Below, one piece after another: positions 1 to 8,935 of a stretch of DNA of 22,367 nucleotides; position 1 is the stretch's first letter; each line of letters opens with the position of its first letter. The DNA comes from Usnea hakonensis (taxonomy: Eukaryota > Ascomycota > Lecanoromycetes > Lecanorales > Parmeliaceae), in contig BLJB01000515.1 of NCBI GenBank assembly GCA_013423325.1, forward strand, positions 1 to 22,367. The letters are read 5' to 3'. The notes beneath the pieces are model-generated. The model ran no database searches. It was not told the DNA's origin and saw nothing but the letters and a program-made list of their open reading frames with translations. Both the position numbers and the translations under genes were made by a program.

Positions 1-540
1 TCTAAAAATAGTCTAAATCGAATTTTTTTAAAAATTATATACGCGCGTTATAGGCCCGTATTAGTAAGCCTATTATATATATTATAATTAAAGACTATAT
101 TAATTAAGTCTTAAAAGGACTTTATATAAATTATTTAAATTTTGCGAATTTTGCGAATCGTGCAGATCCTGCGGATCGTGCGTATTATAAGGCGGACTTA
201 CTAACTTTGCGTATATGATTTAACAGTGGCTTCTACTACTAAGTCTGCTAAATCGTGCTGATCGCGCGCGCCCGGCGGAATCCTTGCGGAAATGAACTTT
301 TTAGATTTGGTGATGATAGCGACCTTTATATCGTATATAACGGTAGTAGGTTCGTAGCCGATAGTACGTATAGCTGGATCTCGTTGCCGGCCTAGTAGTA
401 GTATTATAGTAGTAATATCTAAATATACTACTAATTTTAGTAGGGTTCTATATAGATTTACTAGTATTATTACGAGGGTAGGTAGTTATTATAGGGGTAG
501 GATTAACTAAGACCGAAGGCTCTTAGTCAAAAAACGATTG
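1..540. repeat. AT-rich RIP-like degenerated repeat block (left edge)
   Basis: This stretch is AT-rich and dense in TpA. Positions 1-120 contain no CpA and no TpG dinucleotide by eye, and 361-540 have only about one CpA and three TpG. Loss of CpA/TpG with gain of TpA is the classical footprint of repeat-induced point mutation acting on transposon copies in filamentous ascomycetes. No open reading frame or recognisable transposase or reverse-transcriptase motif survives. The middle part (about 140-360) is less depleted and holds a short 9-bp tandem repeat. The original element cannot be named from what remains. Confidence 0.7.
144..188. repeat. Degenerate 9-bp tandem repeat, five units
   Basis: Five consecutive 9-mers are readable: GCGAATTTT, GCGAATCGT, GCAGATCCT, GCGGATCGT and GCGTATTAT. 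Each starts with GC and most carry GAT or AAT in the middle. A period of nine would suit a decayed three-residue coding repeat or a small minisatellite inside the RIP-mutated block. No function is assigned. Confidence 0.55.
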
Positions 541-712
541 ACGGCTAGTACAAGGGATAAACTGCGATCACGCTCCATCCACAACGGTACCATTACAGTA
601 ACAGGGCACCAAGGCGCTTAAACCTACCGCTATAAGGTAAAGTACCATCTTTCATGGTGGGTGGGATGGAGTGTTGTTCCACTAAGGATGGTAAGGCGCG
701 CACACTAATTCT
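541..712. other. Transition from AT-rich block to gene island; 3' flank of the GH63-like gene
   Basis: Base composition returns to normal here and CpA/TpG reappear. The stretch should contain the 3' UTR and polyadenylation region of the minus-strand GH63-like gene, whose stop codon is at 715-713. An imperfect inverted repeat (about 566-584 with 661-678, sharing CTCCATCC/GGATGGAG) is visible, and a small hairpin ACCAT...ATGGT lies at 644-658. No gene is seen. Confidence 0.4.
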
Positions 713-3700
713 TTATTTTCCATTTAGCTGAGCCTCAAACTCATCCTCGTATGCTTCCACATACCCATTGCTTCGAATGCGCTCGAGCTGCTCGTTGACG
801 TAGTTTGCGACATGCTGATTAGCCTCGCTTCTTCGTCTCTCGCGCTGACCCATACCACCTACAGATTCGGAGACTGATCCATTAGGATCATCGCTATTTA
901 CGGAACCGCTAAAGCTGTTCCCGATGGATCGCGAGGTGGAAGAACCTCTAATGCGTGGCTTGCTTGACCTGTCCCATATTTCGTCGAAATAGGATCCGGC
1001 GAAGTGGGCGGCCGCCGCTGTAGGAGTTCTTGGAGTCTGAGGTAGACGACAGCTGATTCTAGATTGATCGGTCAGTCAGACTTTATTATGTTGCAGGGCT
1101 CAGTCTATGCGGACAGGACCAAGATGAGACATACCCTGTATCGTGAATCATCTTCGCAATCAGTCCCGTCCAGCCACATTGATGGCTTGCACCTAATCCT
1201 CTGCCTATATCTGCATCAAAGAATTCATACAAGCTGAGATAGTCATTCCATTGCGGATCAAAATCAAGCATATCATTGCCATCATTGACTGGTCTCCTGC
1301 CATCGTCTCCACGAGTGAATAGATGCTGCAGCCTGTGCTGAATGTCCTCCGCAACTTGACCAAGGTGCATGAGCACTCCCGAACCTATGGTATTTCGATG
1401 TCTTAGCCATGCAATTTAGTCGTACAAAATAAAGACTCTTCCTTTGGCCAGAACCTTGGAGTGGCTTTCCAGCTCGAATTGATCAGCTGAAAATGAGTAA
1501 ATACGTACCATTTGGACATTCTACCTGTAATGCCCTGCCATAAAACGTGTAAAACCGAAGTAGCGATTCTACAAGCAGAAAATTGACAGCTAGCCAAATG
1601 GGCCCTCTCCAATTGCTATCTATATTAGCTGGCTTCGAGAACAAAACGACGACGTGTGGCGTACCTATTTCCACCAAAAAGGCCGTTGTCGGAATCGCCG
1701 GGTACATAAGCGACTTGGAAATTCTGTCCGTTGACATTCATTGAATATGGGTTATCCTTGTGGTACTTTGAAAGCGAGCGGATGCCATGGTCTGCAAGAA
1801 ACTCTGTCTCATCCAGCATCCTCTTTAGTATCTTGACTAGACGCTCTTTATTAACCAGTGATAACAAGAGTCTGTCGCCTTTTCCTCTTTTTCCAAGGGA
1901 GGCGATGTTACGCTCCGCAATGTCGTTGTGGTTCTCAATGAACCACAGCAAACGCCTTTTGAAAGAGGGGAGTTTTTCGACAATTTCTGGCTCTAGTGTC
2001 AACACGGCAAATAGAGGTATCAGGCCCACGAGTGATCGAATAGGGAGCTGTTTGGTCCAGGGACCCCCCCAAGAAATGGCGTCGTAGTAGAAGCCATCTT
2101 TTTCGTTCCACAAAGACGCTTCTTCTCCCCCAAAGTTTGAGCGATAGGTCATGGCGTCACTGATCAGGATGAAGTGCTCGAAGAATTTGGACGCAATGTC
2201 TTCATATATCCGGCGGTGCTTTGCCAGCTCAAGGGCAATGTTGAGCATTGACAGACAGTAGAAAGCCATCCACCCAGTACTGTCAGCTTGTTCTAGGACG
2301 CCACCAGTGGGTAAGGGCTCCGAACGATTAAACAATCCAATGTTATCAAGGCCGAGAAAGCCACCTTCGAAAACTCCCTTGTCGTTGTGGTCCTTTCGAT
2401 TTACCCACCATGTAAAATTGAGCAGGAGCTTTTGGAAAACTCTCTCTTTGGTTTCGATTGACGTCAGCACTCGTCCATGAAGGGAAAGGCAAAAGTCTCA
2501 AAAGTCTCACCGAGAAAGTCCAGATCCGATCGGCCGTACAACTTCCGCTCGATTTTGAAAACACGGAATACTGACCACGCATGAACAGGTGGGTTTACGT
2601 CTGTCCCTAGGATTAGCAAGACCTTTACAGGAGGTTCTTGATGTGAGTTGTGAGAGGACCACGTCACGAATGAAGAGAGCAAGACATAGCGGGCTGGGAC
2701 CACAGGCAAAGACCTAGTATAGACGGATGGAGTAATCACCTCCAAAGTTCCATTCATACGCCGGAAGCTGTCCATTGGGATGCATGTACCATTCTCTCGT
2801 TAAAAGGTCTAATTGCTTTTTGGCGAACTCTGGGTCAATCATTGCGAGTGGTATGCAATGGAAGGCCGTATCCCACGCAGCGAAAAAGGGATATTCCCAC
2901 GAGTCTGGCATGGAAAGGATATCGTCGATAAACAGGTGACGCCACTTGCTATTCCTGACTCCTTTCCTTCCGGGCGGGGGCGGTATCTGTCCTTTATCTC
3001 CATTGGCCCACTGATCCCAGACGAAATGATAGTACTGCTTGCACCATAACATGCCCGACAAGGCCTGGCGCTGGATGTTGCGTAAGTCGTCAGTCATTGG
3101 TAGTGGACTAATTCTGCAGTAAAATTCATCAGCTTCTGTCCGGCGCTTTTCGATAACATCATCAAAAAATTCCTCGTCTAGGTAACCTGTGTATTTGTTG
3201 GAGACCCGAAATCGAACTACTGCACATTCCCCGGACGGTACTCCATCGTCTTCGTCGAACGCGTACCAACAAGCTAGCTTGGATCCACGACAAGCCGGAT
3301 TTATCGCTTCCCGTTCACGATTCACAATGTGTCGATGAAAGGCGTCTTTGACGAAAGGTTGGGGGTTATTTGAACCATAGAGAGCGTGTAAATTGGTTTC
3401 GTTCTCTGTGAAAAGCATTCGTGGCTGCACATCGCGTCCGTTCTTACCTATTCCTGGCGACGGCGAAAGCTGACAGAAATGATGACCAAGCCTTTCATGT
3501 TTCGTCTGGGCCGTCAGTGGGGCTATTTGCCTGATTGATGGCTTCTTAGGATTATTTTCTGGATCCCAAGCCCACGTATTTCGAAACCAGATCTGCGGGA
3601 TAATGTGTACCTTTGCTGCATCTGGTCCGCGATTGTATGCAGTAACGCGGAAAAGTAACTCCCCGTCATCCTCCTTTGCCATTTCGATAAAACAGTCGAA

Positions 3701-4446
3701 ATAACGATCGTCCGCGAAAATTCCCGTGTCTATCAGCTGGTATTCTCTTTCTGTTTTACCGCGTTTTGCGTTTTCGGAAATCAGGTTTTCATAGGGGAAT
3801 TCCTGTTGGGGATATTTGTAGAGGTACTTCATGTATGAGTGCTGCATCAGGGAGGGTCAGCCCGTCATACTTCGCTCAATATAGGTCTATCATCATACTG
3901 TAGGTGTATTGTCGAGGTGAAAGTGACATTCTTTGATGCTTTCACCATGATTACCTTGCGGATTCGAAAGTCCAAACAGTCTTTCCTTCAAGTACCCGTC
4001 TTGCTCGTTCCAGAAGCTGAAGGCAATATTCAGAAGCCCGTGAGAATCGGACACGCCAGCAATGCCGTCCTCTCCCCAGCGGAATGTTCTGGATCTTGAG
4101 TGTTCATGGGGAAAGTCTACCATGGTCAAAGAAGTGAGCAAGGTTAAAATTCCCTGGGGAGCTTCAGTCCGGCTTACGGTTCCATGCGTCTCCATTCTCG
4201 CTGATGAGTAAGATTCAGCATGGGTTTGACATGAATGGTCGTTTTACTCACGAATAGTCTTCCCTCACTAGTGAATCAAGGTATCAGCGGACAAGGTTAC
4301 TCTGGCAGCATGTCGCGCGCACCTGTAGCCCATTGTCTCTCAGCCACATAAGGCCCAAACTTCTTCCAGTACTTTGAACGCTCTCGGTCTTCCTTCAGGC
4401 GCCTTTCTTCCTCGCACAGATACTCGTGCTGGTCGGTTACCACCAT
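713..4446 (-). CDS. GH63-like six-hairpin glycosidase-family protein, YMR196W type (10 exons, 1016 aa)
   Basis: Exons on the minus strand are 4446-4323, 4267-4252, 4200-4178, 4116-3899, 3841-2740, 2600-2511, 2445-1665, 1615-1509, 1384-1135 and 1052-713. They sum to 3051 nt and all phases match. The protein resembles the fungal family of yeast YMR196W, related to glycoside hydrolase family 63, whose substrate is not established. Family-like blocks are KYWKKFGPYVAERQW near the start, FPHEHSRSR and RWGEDGIAG, FFAAWDTAFH (446-455), YEWNFGDVNPP (489-499), NFTWWVNRKD, YVPGDSDNG, RGPIWLAVNFLLVES and HQCGWTGLIAKMIHDTG. Asp451 in WDTAF is a candidate catalytic acid by family logic, which is an inference. 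There is no signal peptide; the N-terminus is charged, so a cytosolic protein is likely. A 113-residue Ser-rich tail ends in a charged helix. Exons 2 and 3 are micro-exons of 16 and 23 nt. The acceptor of intron 5 was chosen to give FGDVNPP; a second AG six bases earlier would add two residues. Upstream ATG choice is clear because the conserved start follows directly. Confidence 0.93.
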
Positions 4447-4789
4447 ATTGGAAGTCGCCGTCGCGGTATAACGTTAGGATCTACTCCACAAAGAAGCTGT
4501 AGGGAGTGACTAGTTGTCTAGAGAGTCTCAGGAATGTAATTAATAGGTCCTAGGAGTCATGGTAGTGAATGCTGGCTAAGATTAGGAGGATGGAAAGGAT
4601 TGTAGATTGTTGGGGGACTGCAGCACGGACGTCCAGCTCACGACGGCCAAAGGACAGTCCGCAATGATAGTTTTGAGGAAGGTGCATTGGACTTTGTTTG
4701 ACCTCTCAATGGAATACGGAGCCTAGCGGAACCATGCCTGTCACCTCGGGCTCATATACTTTACTTAAAGTAGGGAAACGGATTTAAAG

Positions 4790-4801
4790 CTTATCGATAA
4801 G
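4790..4801. promoter_or_regulatory. Palindromic double GATA-factor site (candidate)
   Basis: CTTATCGATAAG is a perfect 12-bp palindrome carrying CGATAA on both strands, which fits the HGATAR consensus of fungal GATA factors such as AreA. It lies about 345 bp upstream of the GH63-like gene's ATG. Binding is an inference from the motif only. Confidence 0.35.
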
Positions 4802-4830
4802 GTAATCACCCGCAGGGAGACGAGGGAACG

Positions 4831-4835
4831 AGGGG
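4831..4835 (+). promoter_or_regulatory. AGGGG stress-response-element-like site (candidate)
   Basis: AGGGG is the core recognised by Msn2/4-type C2H2 factors. This copy lies about 385 bp upstream of the GH63-like gene. Five bases is a weak match that occurs often by chance, so this is only a note for the promoter. Confidence 0.2.
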
Positions 4836-5092
4836 AGATTATAGCTTTGCCTTGTTGTATCTTACGTACCTGGTAGTCTCCTATAAGCCGATCAGCATAT
4901 TATAAGGTACCGAATGTGAGATGTCCGAAATCTGCTGAAAGCTCTATTGATGTCCACTTTGTTGCTGGCCAAGCGTCTATTGGATGATATCCATCATTGT
5001 GCATCGATCGAACTGAGCTAGCGGCAAGTACTAAATAGTACTAGAACGCTTTTCGACATCTTGCCAGGCCGAGGAACTCGACCAAAGTTTGT

Positions 5093-6324
5093 TTAACTTG
5101 ATTGTTGTACCTCATCTTCATCGCTTAATTCCTCGCCTGTGACGGGCTTGACAGGCCGACGGACTTCTATTCGCTCTGACCGGAGACCTTGTTCCAATTC
5201 TTCCTCCATCTTCTTCTCCATCCGCGCCTCCCCTGTGATCTTGATGACGAATAATTTTTGAACGTCCAGACACAGAAGCGCCCGACACACCGGGCCATTC
5301 GCTCTTAGATGATACCGCTTCCAACCAAACCAGGTGATTTCAAAAGTCTCTAACCTCAATCGGTTCTTCACGAAATGTTCCACGAGCTCTGCTACCCACT
5401 GATCCTGCCCAATGTGAGGGCTTTTAGATATCGCCGATATCTTGATATGCTTGAGTAATTGTAAGTGGTGGGTCGGTAATATCACTCTTTGAGGCCCTTT
5501 CCCTATTATTAGACGTGTAAGACAACTATGCGCTAAGTAGTACACGGTAGGGTAGGATAGAAGACTTGCGTACCGCAGTCACTCCGATATTTAAATACAT
5601 TGCAGCCGTAGAGTATCCCGCTTCCCTCAGCGTGCAATTGTTTTGATACCTCAAGAATTTCGAGAAAGATCGTCTTGTGCATTCTTTTCAATTTCCGAGT
5701 TGTGCATTTCTCCCAGGAAGCAGCACGAAGAGCACGATTGCGGCCTGTAGGCTCTGGAAATTCGATCGGAGCTTTGGGGTTCGTAAGTAGCATTTTGTAA
5801 ACGCAATTGCGGATCTCTGGCGGAAAGTCCAAGAACAAAAAGGGTTTGACTGGTGTCCTTGTGGATTTTGGAACCTGCTGCTGGTCGACAACATATGTGC
5901 CTGATCGGCAGATTTGACTCGAAGCTGACGGCGCGCTGCCCATGCGTGGCTCCTCCACTCGTATACCAGACCTCTCCAGAGACAGTGTGTCAACAGAACC
6001 GTACGCTTGCTTATCTCTGATACTGCTGTTTTGCGGCAGAGATGACTGCGCCTTCCCTCGTGTAGAGTTGATATTCTCTGCAACCCTCCCCTTTCGGTGG
6101 GCATCAAGTGTATCACGGTCCTCGCTGGCACCAGGCCGAAGAAGGGAGACAATTACATGCATGTGGTCTCGAGGTGATGGGTCTAGATTCGTCAAATCTT
6201 CCAGCTGGGTTGGAGTTCTTAATGGTGCTACATGTAACGAAGGCGCCCTGGATGCCGACTCACTGGCGGTGAGATCAATGATATCGCCCTGCGGGACCGA
6301 TCCTGATTGAGGATATACAGGCAT
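5093..6324 (-). CDS. 2EXR/F-box-like domain protein with N-terminal SIM-like motif (2 exons, 396 aa)
   Basis: Exons are 6324-5574 and 5532-5093, joined across a 41-nt intron (GTACGC...CTTAG). The total is 1191 nt and in frame. Residues 1-160 are low-complexity and probably disordered, with GDIIDLTASES (12-22), which looks like a SUMO-interaction motif. Residues about 162-247 carry FLDFPPEIRNCVYK followed by LEVSKQLHAEGSGILYG and NVFKY. This is the pattern of the fungal 2EXR/F-box-like families, where a hydrophobic PPEIR helix precedes a conserved 'RQIxxE...YGxNxF' block. A mixed alpha/beta part follows. The C-terminus is acidic (EELSDEDEVQQSS). These families are expanded in filamentous ascomycetes and mostly lack assigned functions. 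A role as a ubiquitin-ligase adaptor is possible but not shown. The intron is the shortest in the window. Without it the frame runs 13 codons further and stops, losing the conserved-looking C-terminal half. Confidence 0.82.
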
Positions 6325-6367
6325 GTTGGCAAGCTATCAAAACAATTGGGCCCCCTAGGTAGTAGTA

Positions 6368-6466
6368 GCATATGCGAAGGATGTGGATACCGCTGTATCA
6401 AAACCCCTCTCTCATACCTTTAAGCGATGCATATGCTAATTACAGTGTCAAGTTCTCAGCATATGC
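6368..6466. promoter_or_regulatory. Three copies of the palindrome GCATATGC
   Basis: Perfect 8-bp palindromes GCATATGC lie at 6368-6375, 6429-6436 and 6459-6466. The last is embedded in the 12-bp palindrome CAGCATATGCTG (6457-6468). They are 44-142 bp upstream of the 2EXR gene's ATG. Clustering of an identical palindromic 8-mer suggests a dimeric transcription-factor site. The factor is unknown. Confidence 0.4.
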
Positions 6467-6558
6467 TGTACATATCCCAATGTTCAGCTGGGGGCCACCG
6501 TGCAGACGAGGGGAATCTTGGACCCTCGCTCCTTCCATTAGCTCATGCACAAAGCTTA

Positions 6559-6765
6559 CAAATTTCTTGGCGCTTTTTTTTTCTTACAGAAAAATCGCAC
6601 TTTGCCAGGCGAAAAGTATATTTAAAACATTTTTGTTACGCTGAAATCCTTGATAAGAGGGGATCAATATGAGTATATGACTCTTTATATGATTTATCAT
6701 GGTCGCAGAGCTATTCTTTGTAATTATAAAGTAAGATCTTTTCAAAAAAGCGCCAAGGAATTCGA
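6559..6765. mobile_element. MITE-like non-autonomous inverted-repeat element (about 207 bp)
   Basis: The left end TTTCTTGGCGCTTTTTT (from 6563) is mirrored at the right end by AAAAAAGCGCCAAGGAA (6745-6761). This gives imperfect terminal inverted repeats of roughly 15-20 bp. A TA dinucleotide flanks each end (6557-6558 and 6766-6767), as expected for a Tc1/mariner-type target duplication, though TA by itself is weak evidence. The interior is AT-rich with no coding capacity. The 11-mer TTTCTTGGCGC recurs at 22250-22260 in the right-hand repeat block, which suggests a related end sequence. The element boundaries are approximate. Confidence 0.45.
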
Positions 6766-6848
6766 TAATTAGGTATTTACCTTTCCAAAAGTACTCGCGA
6801 AGCATCTCGGAGCACAATTGAGTCAACCATACATCTCACCGCGTAATC

Positions 6849-7560
6849 ATGAAGGCATACTTTTACAACGAAGATCCAGTAAGCGTGTAATACCTTTCTA
6901 CCCGTCTACTTGATCCTGATAGCTTCATAGAGCGATCAGCGCGAAGACCATGACTCTGGGCGCGCTGTAAGTACAGACTATCTTTCCCAACTCGGCGTCA
7001 TCTACCACCATTGCCCTTCCGTATCTTCAGTCGACAAGATCGCCTCAGAGCGGTCGTACAAGAACAGGGATGAGATTATTGTTTCGCCAGAGAAGATGGG
7101 CCCGGCGTACGATGAAAAAGTAAAGATGTTCTTTAACGAGCACCTCCACGAGGATGAAGAAATCCGATACATAATTGACGGCGACGGCTTCTTTGACGTC
7201 AGGAACGATGGCGATAACTGGGTCAGGATCAGGCTCGAGAAGGAGGACCTGATCATTCTACCATCGGGTGAAGCCCAATCCTTGCGATCTAGCTACAATC
7301 ACGAATGCACGACCAGCGCTGACCGTACATTGCCATAGGCATCTTCCATCGCTTTACCACGGATAGCAAGAACGTTTGTCGGAAGGAGTGCAGCTAAAGA
7401 GAAGAGACGCTGATGATGCGAGCAGTACATCAAAGCCATGCGACTTTTCAAGGACCAGCCGAAGTGGACACCTCTTAATCGCGCCCCAGAGCTGGGGCAG
7501 AACCCACACCGAAAGAAATACCTACAGGATACGAGCGCAAAGGCTGGGATGATGACTTGA
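6849..7560 (+). CDS. ADI1: Acireductone dioxygenase (ADI1/ARD), 4 exons, 178 aa
   Basis: This enzyme of the methionine salvage pathway oxidises acireductone (1,2-dihydroxy-3-keto-5-methylthiopentene) to the 2-keto precursor of methionine. Exons are 6849-6878, 6931-7267, 7339-7373 and 7426-7560, 537 nt in frame. The protein is a single cupin. The metal ligands are all present: His81, His83 and Glu87 in EHLHEDEE, and His126 in GIFHRFT. KNRDEI (54-59) and YIKAMRLFKDQPKWTPLNR (135-153) are further family blocks. Its length matches the usual 179 aa or so. Exon 1 (MKAYFYNEDP) and the 35-nt exon 3 that supplies the fourth metal ligand are easily missed. A single-ORF reading would give a false truncated enzyme that ends after LPSG. 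Intron 3 has an unusual GTTTGT donor. The gene is divergent from the 2EXR gene and convergent with ATP5, with 208 bp between stop codons. Confidence 0.96.
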
Positions 7561-7768
7561 ATGGTTTGAAAAGTAGAAGCCCGGTGGGAAGTTGTGGATG
7601 CTAAAGATGCATCGTGGCAAATGTCGCAACTCCTCAGTAGCAATTTGTGAACAGATCAATGAATGACCTAGAAATGAATTTGCGAGTTGATACTGTACAA
7701 CCCGAATTGGACCAACATTTCCGGGGACGACTTAATATGACTACTCGCCTATTTCAAGTAATGGATGC

Positions 7769-8624
7769 TTATAGGGTGTCTGTCAAGAGCTTGTTCATCT
7801 TTGAAATCTTCGAAGTGACACTCAGATCGATTGTACGATCTCCAATCTCAACAACGAGGCCACCTTTGATTTCAGGGTTCACCTTGCAGTCTGTTAGCCT
7901 CTGCAAAAAGCTAGATCATCATTGTGCTTCACCTTGGGTATGACCTTGAGTTTTTTGCCTTGACTGTACTCTGACTTGGAGACGGCCGTTTCCAACCTTT
8001 GGAGTGTCTTCAGATCAAGCTTCTGTAGACGAGTACATTCATGAGCTTTAACAAGTCACTTTGATTGACTGGAGGCTTACCGAGGCACTCGTGATAGTCA
8101 AATCGATCTCCCCTCTTGCAGCCCCCATCAAGGTTGTGAATTTCTCGCATACTCCTTGTAGTATACCAAGCCTATTGTTGTCGGCTAGTGTCTCCAGGAA
8201 ATTTTTGACCGTGTCACCCTTATCCGACACTCCCATCTGCCGTTGTAGCTCCTGAATAATTTGGGATTTGTCGGCAGAGTTCAGAGTTGGAGCTGTCAGG
8301 ATAACAGGTAGTTTGGGGTCCTTTTTAAAGACGTCGGCTAAGGCAGCGAGCGACTTTGATGTGGTTTCGAGAGCTGATGTTTTGACTGCAGCGGTGTACT
8401 AATTTTTGAATATATTCAGTTCCTGTCTGTGAGGTGCACGATTGTCTCGAACGTACCAATGCACTCGCATATGTTCCGTCAAGTCCATAGAGGGCTACCG
8501 GCGGTTTAGCATCTTGAGCTGGCGCAGCCTGAGCGTAGGTCCTAAGGGCTGGAAGAGCATTTGCACAGGATTTGCGGGACGCTACTCTTCGCAAATGCAC
8601 CGTCCTCAATTGTCTTGAGAGCAT
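7769..8624 (-). CDS. ATP5: Mitochondrial F1Fo-ATP synthase subunit 5 / OSCP (4 exons, 229 aa)
   Basis: OSCP forms the top of the peripheral stalk and ties F1 to the stator in the inner mitochondrial membrane. Exons are 8624-8457, 8398-8081, 8022-7933 and 7882-7769, 690 nt in frame. The first 30 or so residues are rich in Arg and Ser with no acidic residue, as in a mitochondrial presequence, ending near LRTYAQAAPA. Family blocks follow: PPVALYGLDGTYASALY, FKKDPKLPVILTAPTL, VKNFLETLADNNRLGIL, then RGEIDLTITSA and the C-terminal NPEIKGGLVVEIGDRTIDLS...MNKLLTDTL. The start at 8624 is the first ATG in frame; upstream in-frame codons lack ATG. Length is slightly above the yeast protein. Introns are 58, 58 and 50 nt. 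It follows MOB1 on the same strand. Confidence 0.96.
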
Positions 8625-8935
8625 TTTATAAGATGGTCGAAGAAGTAAGAGTCGAAGATGCTGCCAGATGACTGATGCCGGTCCGATCAAGCCTCGCGGA
8701 TTTCAAGCTACCTTACGTTAGGGTAGGCCTAGGACTGCGCCAAGCCTTCACGGGAATTTAGCAACTACACTTGCGACAGAGCAATTTTCAAATTCATTAT
8801 AAAGACCATCAATGGCTCTCACCACTCGAAGACGTCTGCTTCTAAATAAAAGACACCACGAAAGCGGGCGAGACTGATACGTCTTCAGTTACCATAAAAT
8901 ACGCTCGTTTCGCTTCCTAGATCTTCGCAAAGTAA
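8625..8935. other. Intergenic between MOB1 and ATP5
   Basis: These 311 bases must hold the MOB1 3' UTR and the ATP5 promoter and 5' UTR. No CCAAT box, clear TATA box or other recognised site was seen, and no ORF resembles a protein. Confidence 0.4.

Larger units (their letters stand above)
4447..5092. other. Intergenic: promoter of the GH63-like gene and 3' flank of the 2EXR gene
   Basis: No coding potential was recognised in these 646 bases. Both neighbours are on the minus strand, so the left part should act as the GH63-like gene's promoter and 5' UTR, and the right part as the 3' UTR of the 2EXR gene. It contains a palindromic double GATA site and an AGGGG stress-type element, listed separately. 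Confidence 0.5.
6325..6848. other. Divergent promoter region between the 2EXR gene and ADI1
   Basis: These 524 bases separate two divergent start codons. The 2EXR side holds three GCATATGC palindromes. The ADI1 side holds a MITE-like inverted-repeat element whose right end sits about 80 bp before the ADI1 ATG. Several short open frames cross the region, but none resembles a protein. Confidence 0.5.

Noticed and set aside
566..678. Imperfect inverted repeat CTCCATCC...GGATGGAG as a possible second small transposon
   Set aside because: The arms match over only about 8 contiguous bases, with no target-site duplication visible. Too weak to call.
7096..7338. ADI1 seemingly truncated after LPSG, lacking the fourth metal ligand
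   Set aside because: A 71-nt intron (7268-7338), a 35-nt exon carrying FHRFT and a further 52-nt intron restore the full family sequence in frame, so the gene is intact.
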